DNA of 20,784 nucleotides from positions 48,405,666 through 48,426,449 of the forward strand of contig CM044514.1 in the NCBI GenBank assembly GCA_024364805.1, given 5' to 3'. The position numbers were made by a program, and so were the translations under genes. The stretch is from Euprymna scolopes. Lineage: Eukaryota; Mollusca; Cephalopoda; Sepiida; Sepiolidae. Under the pieces are notes generated by a model. The model saw nothing but the letters and a program-made list of their open reading frames with translations, was not told the DNA's origin and did no database searches. Shown in pieces: positions 1 to 8,348 of this stretch (the stretch's first letter is position 1; each line of letters opens with the position of its first letter).

Positions 1-37
1 CTGATATTTCCCCAAAACCTCTGACCTTGATGAAGGG

Positions 38-305
38 GAGGCTAAAACTTACTTTCAAACGATCTGAAATAAACACAAGAGGAGACTTCATTCCAAATAT
101 ATCTCATAGGTTATATCTCCCCCTCTTTGATTTTCATACATAAATAAATTTTATAATTCGATGCTAGAGATATTCATAATCGTACCCTATTTCCAAAAGA
201 GGAGAGATATAATAACATATGAGAAATATTTGGAATCAAGTCTCTTCTTGCTCTTACTTCAGATCATTTGAAACAGCTAGTTTAGTAGCAGCAAGTTTTA
301 GTCTC
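38..305. repeat. Foldback element: long imperfect inverted repeat
   Basis: The left arm (about 41-135) and the right arm (about 192-305) are reverse complements with scattered mismatches and one gap. Both carry the series CTAAAACTT, TTTCAAA-GATCTGAA, GAGACTT-ATTCCAAATAT and TCTCATA in the same order when the right arm is read on the minus strand. The spacer of about 57 bp (136-191) is AT-rich and noncoding. No coding capacity is visible. It could be a foldback/MITE-like element or a head-to-head pair of one dispersed repeat. The outer boundary is uncertain because the window starts just upstream. Confidence 0.7.
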
Positions 306-424
306 TTAATTTAATCACATAAATTAATATACGAAGGTATAATTTTATGCATAAATTTTTCAGTATTTACTTCAATAGTGCTCAATACATAGGTAGAGCT
401 TGGTGGTAAGTTATGAAAATATAT

Positions 425-507
425 ATGGCAATTAAGCTACACAGAATATTCCGCGTTTCATTCTCGTGAGAGTTCGTCAGGCATAAGAGTATGAGCTTAA
501 TTGCCAT
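425..507. mobile_element. 83-bp hairpin (MITE-like) element in a TA tract
   Basis: Perfect 14-bp terminal inverted repeats, ATGGCAATTAAGCT at 425-438 and its reverse complement at 494-507, enclose 55 bp of complex sequence. Immediately outside both ends lies (TA)n-type sequence. The geometry is that of a very small nonautonomous inverted-repeat element that entered, or travels with, TA microsatellite DNA. No target-site duplication can be told apart from the TA background. Confidence 0.55.
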
Positions 508-575
508 GTATATATACAGATATATGTATGTCCAGATATATATATGCATATATATATATATATGGATATACATAC

Positions 576-652
<77 letters not shown>

Positions 653-657
653 TAGGG
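508..657. repeat. Compound (TATATG/TA)n-(GA)n microsatellite
   Basis: Degenerate TATATG/TACATA units (about 508-578) run into (TA)n at about 579-625, which switches directly to (GA)n at about 626-652. Open frames across it on the minus strand are artefacts of the repeat (poly-IY and poly-SL). Confidence 0.95.
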
Positions 658-1140
658 GAGAGGGAGAAAGGTAAAAGTAACTAAACAATTTTTGGCGTAT
701 TATTTGGAGTCTTCAGATTGCTGTTATTATCTTGAGTATTATTTTCACAACGTTTCGGTTGATGTAACCTCCATATGCAAATGCCGTGATCTGAAGCTAT
801 GACTATCAGGCTTAATGTTGAAACTACCAGCCAGCTCCACGAGAACACTAATGTTCGCAAAACAAATACAGCATGAACTTGTCTAAGACAGAATCCGCAA
901 CAGCCGGTGGAGAAAACACCAATTACACACCAAAATCTCAAAAACCACGTCTCCTTCTTAGCATGTATTTCACGGACTGATGACAAAACAAGGATATATG
1001 GATATATCATATAAGAAAGAATAAAATAACTAGAAAATCTGAAAAGTCATCCTAGTAGTGTTTCACTCCGTCTCGAGGTCCATCGTCGGGAGGTGTCCGA
1101 GACATCCATTTGAAAGGTAAGGATGTAAGACTATATCCAG
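658..1140. other. Unassigned DNA
   Basis: No recognisable domain or repeat structure. A 109-codon open frame on the minus strand (1010-681) has no motif, signal or family that I recognise, and its composition does not argue for a real gene. It may belong to an uncharacterised dispersed repeat. Confidence 0.5.
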
Positions 1141-2460
1141 CATTTACCAATAAGAGCTCTTGTCAAGAAAAGTAGACGTCAGCCAACTCCCTCTGAGGAA
1201 TCAGTGTTCAATAAAGGTCTCAACTTCGCCACACCATCAAGCGGATTCCATACTTAAATTTTAGGGCTCCAATAAAGAAGGTGGCGTTGAATAAACCGAA
1301 GGCAGAAGGATATGAGGTGGAAAGTTAGACAAGCAATTGAGAATGAAAAGCTTCAAAAACCTAACCTCTCAAAAGAAGAAGTGTTATTTATCTACTCACT
1401 ACGCAGTGATCGTAATACTACCAGCAGACAAAGACAATGCTACAGCGTTAACGAATAGAGCGAAATATTCCAAGAAATTGGAGGGTCTAAGATCTGGTGA
1501 CTACTGCAAAGCAAAAAAGAATCCAACTTTGAAAATTGAAAAGAAGTTATGACATATCCTTAGTAAGAACAAGGACTTAACACCACATGTAAAATACAGA
1601 CAGTTAGTTCAACAATAGAATAAGCTACTTCGTCTATACTGTCTTCCTAAGATTAATAATTAAGGCCCATCGTAAGCGCCCGAGATTCAACATGCCATCC
1701 ATTGATCTGATTTCTGTTAAATATAATCACCCCAGTTATAGGCAAATCTCCATCGTACGTCAAGAATTAAACTTCGTAGAAATAATCAACAGTGCTCCCA
1801 TTCAGATGGTGAGTCTAGGTGTAGTGAGTTTGTTCGCGAAAGTTCTCATCTGACGACATTCTGATGGTGATATGGGATACGCTGCTTTCACTGAATGAAT
1901 GCACTTGCATTCCAATCGACAATATAATGGAGATGCTGACCTCCTGGGTAGAAATTATATACTTCGTAACAGAATCTGATATATATCGACAGGAAGAAGA
2001 TATGGTGTTGGGATCACTATTATCCCCAATATTGAGTATTGTATATATGGAAGACTTTGAGGAAATGCCGTTAGGTTCAACTAAAACCAACAATGTGACT
2101 GCGATATGTGGATGACACATTCATACTTTGTCCCCATTAGGAAGATTTTCGAACCTTACTGCACAATTCACCCATCTATACTGTTCAGGATGGAAAAAGA
2201 ACATAACAAATTATCATTCCTAGGTGTGCTGATAACTCGCTCTGGTTAGGGATTTATGTCATCCGTATATTAAAAGTTAACTTTCACTAGACAATACTGC
2301 TGTGGTCATAGGAAAAGTTCATAAAGGAAGACTCAAATAATAGGTTTAGGTAATAAAAATACACTGTATTAGAAAGTGAATGCATAGAAAGGTTGTCTAT
2401 ATTTCCAACTATTAAGGTTATCTGCATTTCCAAAAGTTAGACAGTCTGTAGTCTTGCGTT
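1140..2460 (+). mobile_element. Penelope-like retroelement (PLE), decayed fragment
   Basis: Translation in several frames of the plus strand gives the ordered signature blocks of a Penelope-like polyprotein. First come the N-terminal KGLNFAT and the RWKVRQAIEN / KPNLSKEE blocks (about 1200-1375). Then ILPADKDNAT and LRSGDYCKAKKNPTLKIEKK (about 1405-1550). LRPIVSA follows at about 1660, VEIINSAPIQMVSL at about 1780-1815, and GSLLSPILSIVYMEDFEEM at about 2010-2070. The RT catalytic motif RYVDDTF spans 2102-2122, and KLSFLGVLITRSG with GFMSSVY is at about 2207-2270. PLEs prime at chromosome ends or nicks and usually carry a C-terminal GIY-YIG endonuclease; none is visible here, so the 3' part is lost. 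The copy holds multiple frame breaks and stops, so it is old and inactive. The outer limits are approximate. Confidence 0.85.
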
Positions 2461-2963
2461 CCACAAGAGTAATAACCTCGTAGTTTATATAATAGTTAGC
2501 AGTCCATTTATGAGTGAATGGGTAAGTTCCCATACCAATTACTAAGTAGACTTAGCATAGTTTTTAACACTATATTGGAACTGTTATCATAAATAATATA
2601 TATTAATACATAGTAATAAAATTATTCGGTTAACAATGGGAAGTTGAATCACGAATTTTGCGATGATTTGATGCTGATCAAATATTCACTTAAGATAGAT
2701 AACTCTACGAATTCTAAAGTTTTTTTTGTTTTGTTTTTTATTTGTTTGTTTTTTTGTTTTTTGGTTTCTGATATACTTAAATGGTTATATATGATTGATA
2801 TATTGGTATCTGACTGACCAAAATATCAAATTATATCAATGTGAATGTTTAAAACTTTTAACACTCTTTGCACGGCTCTGAGTTTTAGCTATCAGCGATG
2901 GAAGCAGGATTTTTTTATACGTATGAATTTTGATGAGATGTCAATGTACTTCTTTCATGTGTA
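2461..2963. other. Unassigned AT-rich DNA with a T-rich tract
   Basis: No coding or RNA signal is recognisable. A T/G-interrupted homopolymer tract lies at about 2719-2765. The left part may include unrecognisable 3' remains of the Penelope-like element. Confidence 0.4.
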
Positions 2964-2987
2964 CGCACACAAACACACGCACACACA

Positions 2988-3031
<44 letters not shown>
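2964..3031. repeat. (CA)n-(TG)n self-complementary microsatellite
   Basis: An imperfect (CA)n arm (about 2964-2990) meets a (GT)n arm (about 2991-3031) at the palindromic centre ACACGTGT, so each strand can fold on itself over roughly 25 bp. The coding frames that cross it on both strands are poly-HT and poly-CV artefacts. Confidence 0.95.
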
Positions 3032-3033
<2 letters not shown>

Positions 3034-3337
3034 GTAAATGTCATAATCTTTCGGTCTGTGTACTGGCAGCTGTTTAGTTTGTTTCGTTTATTTGCAAAGC
3101 AAATACTGGCGATCAATTGCATTAAGAAAGTTTGTTTGTACAACTAACGAGGGATTGATATTAGGAAGCGGAGCTAAAAAACGCGATGGATTCGAAATGA
3201 TAAAAAGCGTTTGTTGTCTGCTGCGCGGGAAGAAGTGCAGGGAAATTTGAACTCATCTGACCGAATAAACGAACTAAGTGACGTCTAGTTTTTTGGGTTT
3301 TCTTTGTTTTAGTTTATGTTATTTTCCTCTTTTAGGT
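3032..3337. other. Unassigned DNA
   Basis: Complex, noncoding-looking sequence with no recognised family, ending in a T/G-rich run at about 3288-3330. Confidence 0.4.
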
Positions 3338-3419
3338 TTGAAAGAAAAAGACGGGGACAAAGAAAGAGAGAGAGACAGACAAACAGACAGACACGGAGGT
3401 AGAAAGAGAGAGAGATAGA

Positions 3420-3456
<37 letters not shown>

Positions 3457-3462
3457 GGGGGG
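3338..3462. repeat. Purine-rich GA/GACA microsatellite
   Basis: Polypurine sequence passes from GAAA through GACAGACA units to (GATA/GA)n and pure GA, ending in a G run. The minus-strand SL-rich frame is a repeat artefact. Confidence 0.9.
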
Positions 3463-3723
3463 TGTAGTTAAAAGAAATGAAGTGAGAAATATGTTCAATT
3501 TATGAACAAAATAAAATACTTGAAATCGTGTTTGCATTGTTTGGTCAGAAGAAAATAATGCATAGAAACATATGAAGCTTTTCTTCCTATCTGCTTACTG
3601 GTTCAGAAACACCAATCGGGATTTGTGCGATTAAGCCCCATGTATTATGCAACTATATTACTCGATTTGATTCAAGAGGATACATTGATATAGTGGGGAT
3701 GTATCCGTTCTCGCTGGACAACC
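3463..3723. other. Unassigned DNA
   Basis: No coding, RNA or repeat structure is recognised. Confidence 0.35.
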
Positions 3724-3804
3724 TTATTTTATTGTATTTATAAATTAACGTTATTTTATTGTATTTATGAATTAACGGTATTTCATTTTATTTATAACTT
3801 AACA
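3724..3804. repeat. Three tandem copies of a 27-bp AT-rich unit
   Basis: Units start at 3724, 3751 and 3778. The first two differ at a single position; the third is more diverged. The shared core is TTATTTTATTGTATTTAT followed by a variable AATTAACG. Confidence 0.85.
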
Positions 3805-4222
3805 TTATAGAAACAGATCTACAAATCCCTTTATAATAAAGACTAATGCATATGTTGTGTGTGTTAGCTTCCATTATAGTGGCTAAACATGGAAACAAAC
3901 TAACAGAAAGAAGGACATACACACATCATTAAAGCGGTACGAAAATATTTCGTTCGAATTTATCTGGTAGAAATAATTGTTGAACTTATTTCTACAAGTC
4001 TATTATCTAATTTGCAATTTATCTTATATATATATATAACTCAAATGACCTTCTAACGGGTGTTGTAATCCAACATCCGGTTTACAACCGCGTACATAAA
4101 CAAATAATCAACGCTACAATAAAACGTATTGTTTTACTGTGTACATTTTCAGCGTCCTAATTGTTTTTGCTTTGTTTTTTTCGCGTTGAAATTCTCCAAA
4201 TAAACAATTGTTAATATTTTCT
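3805..4222. other. Unassigned DNA
   Basis: No recognised element. It includes a short (TA)n at about 4026-4040 and small hairpins near 4060-4095 (for example CGGTT-TAC-AACCG). Confidence 0.35.
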
Positions 4223-4223
4223 G

Positions 4224-4279
<56 letters not shown>
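4223..4279. repeat. (CA)n-(TA)n microsatellite
   Basis: (CA)n at about 4223-4241 changes to (TA)n through 4279 with one slip. Confidence 0.95.
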
Positions 4280-4569
4280 GGTAATTAGTAAAACCTTAAA
4301 AGAGTGCTCAATACTATTGCAGAGCAAATATGCGTTTTATTTTTTATTACTTTTATCTGTTCAGTTACAAATGTTTCGGTTGCCGGACCATATTTACGAG
4401 CCAGCAGCCTTGTCAGACGTTACAGAAATGGCTATTATTATTTGGAAGAACGATTTTAAACGAAATAGGGAGAAAAAGAACGAGAAAAAAATAGGGAGAA
4501 AAAGAAAGAGGGGAATAGAAAATAAGAGGGCGGAGATCAACAATAATTTAGTTTTGAAGTTTAAAATAC
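4280..4569. other. Unassigned DNA with an unsupported 98-codon frame
   Basis: An open frame on the plus strand (4278-4574) starts in the TA repeat and ends in a K/R/E-rich stretch encoded by purine-rich simple sequence. No domain is recognised, and I do not call it a gene. Confidence 0.4.
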
Positions 4570-4812
4570 ATTAGATTGTAGTGTGTGTGGGAGGGGTTAG
4601 TAAATTCAGTTAGGTGTGGGTGAAGGTGTAGTGATATAGGGAGGGAGAGAGGAGGAGATAAAGGGAGGGGTAAGAGGAGAAAGAGGGAGGAATTTCAATT
4701 TTGGGTTTTAAGATTTGGCTGTATTTAGTAAAATTGTTTAGCTATACACTGGAGTATATGGATTGATGGGAGGGAGGGAGAGAGAGAGAAAAAAGGAGAG
4801 AGAAAGGTTTAG
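4570..4812. repeat. Purine-rich low-complexity DNA
   Basis: Two G/A-rich blocks (about 4578-4692 and 4767-4808), mainly GGGAGG, GGAGAGA and (GA)n, are separated by a short AT-rich spacer. Confidence 0.8.
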
Positions 4813-4846
4813 TGAACGTGTCATGTGTGTTTGGCAGGGTTTCATA

Positions 4847-5848
4847 TAAGAACGCTCGCAGTGGCCACGGCAAGTCCAGACGTACATCCGACAATGAATT
4901 GTTTTAGGCAGTTAAGAGTGAATACATATGCCAATGCACGCGCACATACGCGCAAATACATACTCATATAAACACGTACATGCATATATATACATATATA
5001 TACACACATACACACATATATATATAAAAGTATATCAACATATATGCATACAACCACATACGCACATACAAATATATACAGAAAGTACGCGGAAACATAG
5101 ATGCCAATAAATGCCCACACCCATATATACGTATACACACAGACAGATGATCTGGGGTGCTTTCTCGCCAGCTGGGACCCTAAAGTTGCAAGTAGTGAAA
5201 TGCCGGCAAGCATCATTGAAGTACATTTTAATGCTTGAAAATGCTTCTATCAGGACTGAAGGTCCACGTCTGTGTGGAAGAAATTGGATTTTCCAGCAAG
5301 ACAACGCTGCGATATACACTTCTCGACAAGCACGATAATACTTTTCTTCAAATAATATAGAATTGTTAGATCATCCAGCATGTTCTCCGGACCTCAATCC
5401 CATTGAAAATCTTTGGGGATGGATGGCAAAAGAAGTGTTCAAGGATGGAACCCAGTATGATTCGATAAAGGAACTTTCTGATTCAGTTTTCAGTACATGG
5501 GATAAAATTCCTTCGACACTCGTAAAAAACTTAGTCGCAAGCATGCCGAAGAGAATTTTTGAAGTAATTCGTAATAATGGAGGCTATACTAAATACTGGG
5601 ACCCTTTTTAGTAATTTATAATTGCCTTTTGTTAGATAAATTATCAGTGGTCTTATCATTTTGACCAGGTGAAAATGTTTGTTTTTTAAAAAATAATTAT
5701 TAGATCAGGGTTAAGGTTTTGAGTGAAGCAGATTTCATTTTTTTCCATCATATTTTCCCTTTTGGCAATGGTTTCAACCATTTTTTTTTATTAAAAATTC
5801 GATAATATGCGTAAACGCTTGCTTTCTTACGTATTTTGACCAGGACTG
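4847..5848 (+). mobile_element. Tc1-type DNA transposon relic (DD34E)
   Basis: The element encodes a cut-and-paste transposase. A short upstream piece (about 4848-4920) translates to KNARSGHGKSRRTSDNELF, resembling the end of the Tc1 paired-like DNA-binding region. Its link to this element is inferred. A microsatellite block (4925-5140) occupies the middle, where the first catalytic Asp should lie. From 5150 the catalytic core resumes: WGAFSPAGTLKL, then FQQDNAAIYTS (Asp codon 5300-5302), one in-frame TAA at about 5336, then SPDLNPIENLWG (Glu codon 5405-5407). There are 34 residues between Asp and Glu, the Tc1 spacing. The C terminus at 5611 looks complete. The right terminus ends at 5848, next to TA. 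No left terminus is recognisable. The copy is inactive. Confidence 0.88.
4925..5140. repeat. ATAC/CACA/TA compound microsatellite inside the Tc1 relic
   Basis: About 215 bp of CATA, CACA and TATA units with interspersed CG-bearing variants. It sits between the DNA-binding remnant and the catalytic core of the Tc1 transposase, so it replaced or expanded within coding sequence. The frames crossing it are IY/TH artefacts. Confidence 0.85.
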
Positions 5849-5850
5849 TA
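5658..5850 (+). repeat. Right end of the Tc1 element with two direct repeats (IR/DR type)
   Basis: ATTTTGACCAGG occurs at 5658-5669 and again at 5833-5844, 175 bp apart. The outer copy runs into GACTG at 5848 and then TA, the usual Tc1 target dinucleotide. Read inward, both copies share CCTGGTCAAAAT and, after two unmatched bases, TAAG. This matches the IR/DR layout, with an inner and an outer transposase-binding repeat in each terminus, known from Sleeping Beauty-like Tc1 elements. That binding role is inferred from family knowledge. Confidence 0.7.
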
Positions 5851-6209
5851 TATATACTGCGAAACGAAAGAATTTGCCAATGTCTAAATTTTAATTATTT
5901 CGTTAAGGAAATAATATAATGTTAATATAATGCAAATAGTAGTCATTATTATGTGACGATGCATTCTAAACATTACAATAAAATAAACTAGGACAATATC
6001 GTAGGTTATTACTAGTATTCATATTTTCAGTGAACTAAACAGTTTTCAAAATACAAAAAGAAAATCAAAATCAACAAATACTTATTTCGTAATGCTTGTA
6101 CATTTTCTTATGCATATTAATGATATGATGAATAGTATTTCAATCTGAAATATGTTTATTAAGTCATTTAAATATCGATTATTCGGATGAGTCATTTAAG
6201 GCGTTCTAA
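5851..6209. other. Unassigned AT-rich DNA
   Basis: No domain, RNA or repeat structure is recognised. It lies between two Tc1/mariner relics and may include the unrecognised terminus of the one to the right. Confidence 0.4.
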
Positions 6210-7130
6210 TCTTCCACCTATAGATCAGCTTAACTTGTCTCTTATTAACACCATACCCAAGATTTTTCAATTGTTATTCTGGAACTTCTTTGCAGACTTT
6301 GCAAACAGCTTCCCACAAGACATCTACGCCTGAATATTGCTTGCCATTCTCATAAACCTTCATCTTTATCAACGACCACAACATCTCAATTGGGTTCAAA
6401 TCAGGGCTACTAGGTGGCCAGATCATTAGCTTCAATCCATCAATGCCATGAGTTGTCAACCAAAATCTGGAGTACCTGGAAACATGCGAAGGGGCGTTAT
6501 CTTGCATGAAAACCAAAGTTTCTTTTTCTCGTCCAATAGCCTTTGATACCACGGGAGGAAATTTCTTCTTAGGGAGATGCAGTAGTTTTCAGAGTTTATT
6601 TTCACCCCTTGTTGAACTCTGAAAGGGCTAACAATAGTGTTTCCAAGCAACTCTGGCCAAAACATGACACCTCCACCACCTTGTCGTCTTCTTATCTGAA
6701 TTCAAGATTGTGTTCTATTCAAAACCCATCCTCTTGCCCATCCATCCGGGCCATCCAAGTAGGCCCAACACGCATCTATCCAAAGTATCTTTGTAAGGTC
6801 TTGCTTCATGTATCCGTCTGCCCATTCTAGTCGTTTTTGACGATGTAAATTTGATAGAAAAGGAAAAGCGACCATTTTCTTGACGGAAATTTGTGCATGG
6901 TGGAAGGAAGAGTAATATTTCGAAATTACAGGAGATTTAACAGTTAACATCTTTGAGGTAATGTCATTTTGCAGATTGTATTGTAATTTGCCTGCGACAT
7001 TTTCCACAATATCAACTAGTGTAAATAGCAACAATATCTTAGATATATGGTTAACCATGTTTGGTGTAATTCGATACAAAAACAGGAAATCATTTTTAAA
7101 AAATGATGCGAATAAAAAAAAAAAATAGGA
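6210..7130 (-). mobile_element. Tc1/mariner-type transposon relic (DD37E)
   Basis: On the minus strand, the region 7060-6850 gives a weak helix-turn-helix-like stretch (DIVENVAGKLQYNLQNDI) and then HRQKRLEWAD. Next comes KILWIDACWAYLDGPDGW (about 6790-6730), whose WID Asp is the likely first catalytic residue. After that, in another frame, GNTIVSPFRV and GVKINSENYC are followed by FMQDNAPSHVSRY (Asp codon 6501-6499) and SPDLNPIEMLW (Glu codon 6387-6385). There are 37 residues between Asp and Glu, so it belongs to a DD37E group rather than Tc1 proper. At least two frame changes split the coding region, and a stop precedes the C-terminal QLKNLGYGV stretch. Terminal repeats were not identified. 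Confidence 0.85.
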
Positions 7131-7137
7131 CATTCGT

Positions 7138-7556
7138 TGTCTGTCACACATAATTTTGAAATGGAAAATCCGTTTGTCTACCAGGAAAAAGTTTGTAACA
7201 GAACTGAAATAGAATAATCGTTTGGTTTAGTTTTAAAAAAGAATGTTTAAAAAAGGAATGTTTGTATGTCATACTTAATTTTGAAATAGCATAGTCGTTG
7301 GTTTGACACTGTTACGTTTCAAATAGGATATTCTTTTGCCTATCCCATACTTAAGCATAACAACGAATATTCTGTGTTGTTTTTGATTATGAAATAGAAT
7401 ATTCCTGAGTGTCTAATGCATAAGTTTTAAATTAAATATTTGTTGGTCTGTTACGCTTATGGTTGAAATAGAATAATTTCTGGTCTGTTACGCTTATGGT
7501 TGGAAAAAGTATTCGATGGTCTGTTACGCTTTTGTTTTTAAGAAGCATATTCGGCC
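7138..7556. repeat. Degenerate ~37-bp minisatellite
   Basis: The motif GTCTGTTACGCTTATGGTTG with a GAAATAGAATATT half recurs. The best units start at about 7446, 7483 and 7519 (spacings 37 and 36 bp). More decayed versions can be followed back to about 7138, recognisable by the repeated GAAATAGAATA or similar. No coding potential was found. The array abuts the outer end of the DD37E relic. Confidence 0.75.
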
Positions 7557-7699
7557 CAAGGAAAGAAGCTATTTGCATAGAAATTTTTTTTGGCACCTGG
7601 GAATCTTTACGGTCAACGGGTGTGGTTTTGTTGTCGGACGAATTGGTCGAGCATATTTATGTTGAAGCGATACAAGTGTAATAAATTTGTTAGGGCACA
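7557..7699. other. Unassigned DNA
   Basis: A short open frame on the plus strand (7496-7681) runs out of the minisatellite and has no recognisable homologue. Confidence 0.3.
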
Positions 7700-8215
7700 C
7701 TTCGTGGAAGTAACTGTAAAACAAGCACATGGATGAAACATTTCAACGATGAAACAGGGGCTGGAACTTTGTAGAGAGTGCGAGGGACTATTAGGTTAGC
7801 GACTCTTTTTGCACCCTGTATTAAAAGGGAAAAACTAGTGGTTGGTGTGTCAGACAAGATGTAGCAACACTATTCTATGGATGGGCGAATGACGGTTTTA
7901 TAGAGATAAAGGATACTGGCAGGTGCGAGACGTATTTGGGCTTGGTAGAGGAATCCGACTTTTGTTGCGGCAGAATTGTCAGTATCTTTCATGCATATAT
8001 TCCAGTTTATGCTTGTTGTGAATGTTAGACTAAGATGTTTCAACGTTGAACTCTTAGGATGGGTGTTATCAAACATGGCAATCGGTAGTTGGAAAGTTTT
8101 TTTTATAATTTTTAAGGAAAGAACATTTGTTGTAGCAGCATCAAATATATCCATTTGTTTTACTCTGTTCTACAACAGACTGATGGCAATTTCTTTGCAT
8201 CAATCATTTTCTTAA
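7700..8215 (-). mobile_element. Jockey-like LINE fragment (RT C-terminal region)
   Basis: On the minus strand, a 95-codon open stretch (8154-7870) reads DAATTNVLSLKIIKKTFQLP, then LKHLSLTFTTSINWN, AATKVGFLYQAQIRL and APASILYLYKTVIRPSIE. This matches the post-palm thumb/connection region of the LINE at 15503-17370 block by block. Beyond it, in other frames, weaker similarity continues on both sides: SVVE upstream, and the equivalents of KVQ-RVANL and the HRRNVAS region downstream, toward 7720. It is a 5'- and 3'-truncated, inactive copy of the same subfamily as the minus-strand LINE near 16 kb. Confidence 0.85.
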
Positions 8216-8348
8216 ATGGCATTTAAAAGTTGTTTATATTTTACGCTATCACATATTTTTATTTCAATATCTATTGAATAATAGTTAATTAAAAATAATA
8301 AAATTCAACGTATATTAAAGTAACGTTAATACAAGTTGACGGATAATT

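Noticed and set aside
382-688. Minus-strand open frames rich in Ile/Tyr and Ser/Leu
   Set aside because: They are translations of TA and GA microsatellites and of the hairpin element, with no coding character.
681-1010. 109-codon minus-strand frame
   Set aside because: No recognisable domain, signal or homologue, and no sign of exon structure; length alone is not enough in AT-rich DNA.
1815-2120. 101-codon minus-strand frame across the Penelope-like element
   Set aside because: It is the shadow of the plus-strand RT blocks, which carry the family motifs.
4278-4574. 98-codon plus-strand frame with hydrophobic start and basic tail
   Set aside because: The tail comes from purine-rich simple sequence and the start lies in a TA array; no known family.
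7138-7556. CRISPR-like array
   Set aside because: Units are degenerate and directly adjacent, with no unique spacers, in an animal genome; it is a minisatellite.
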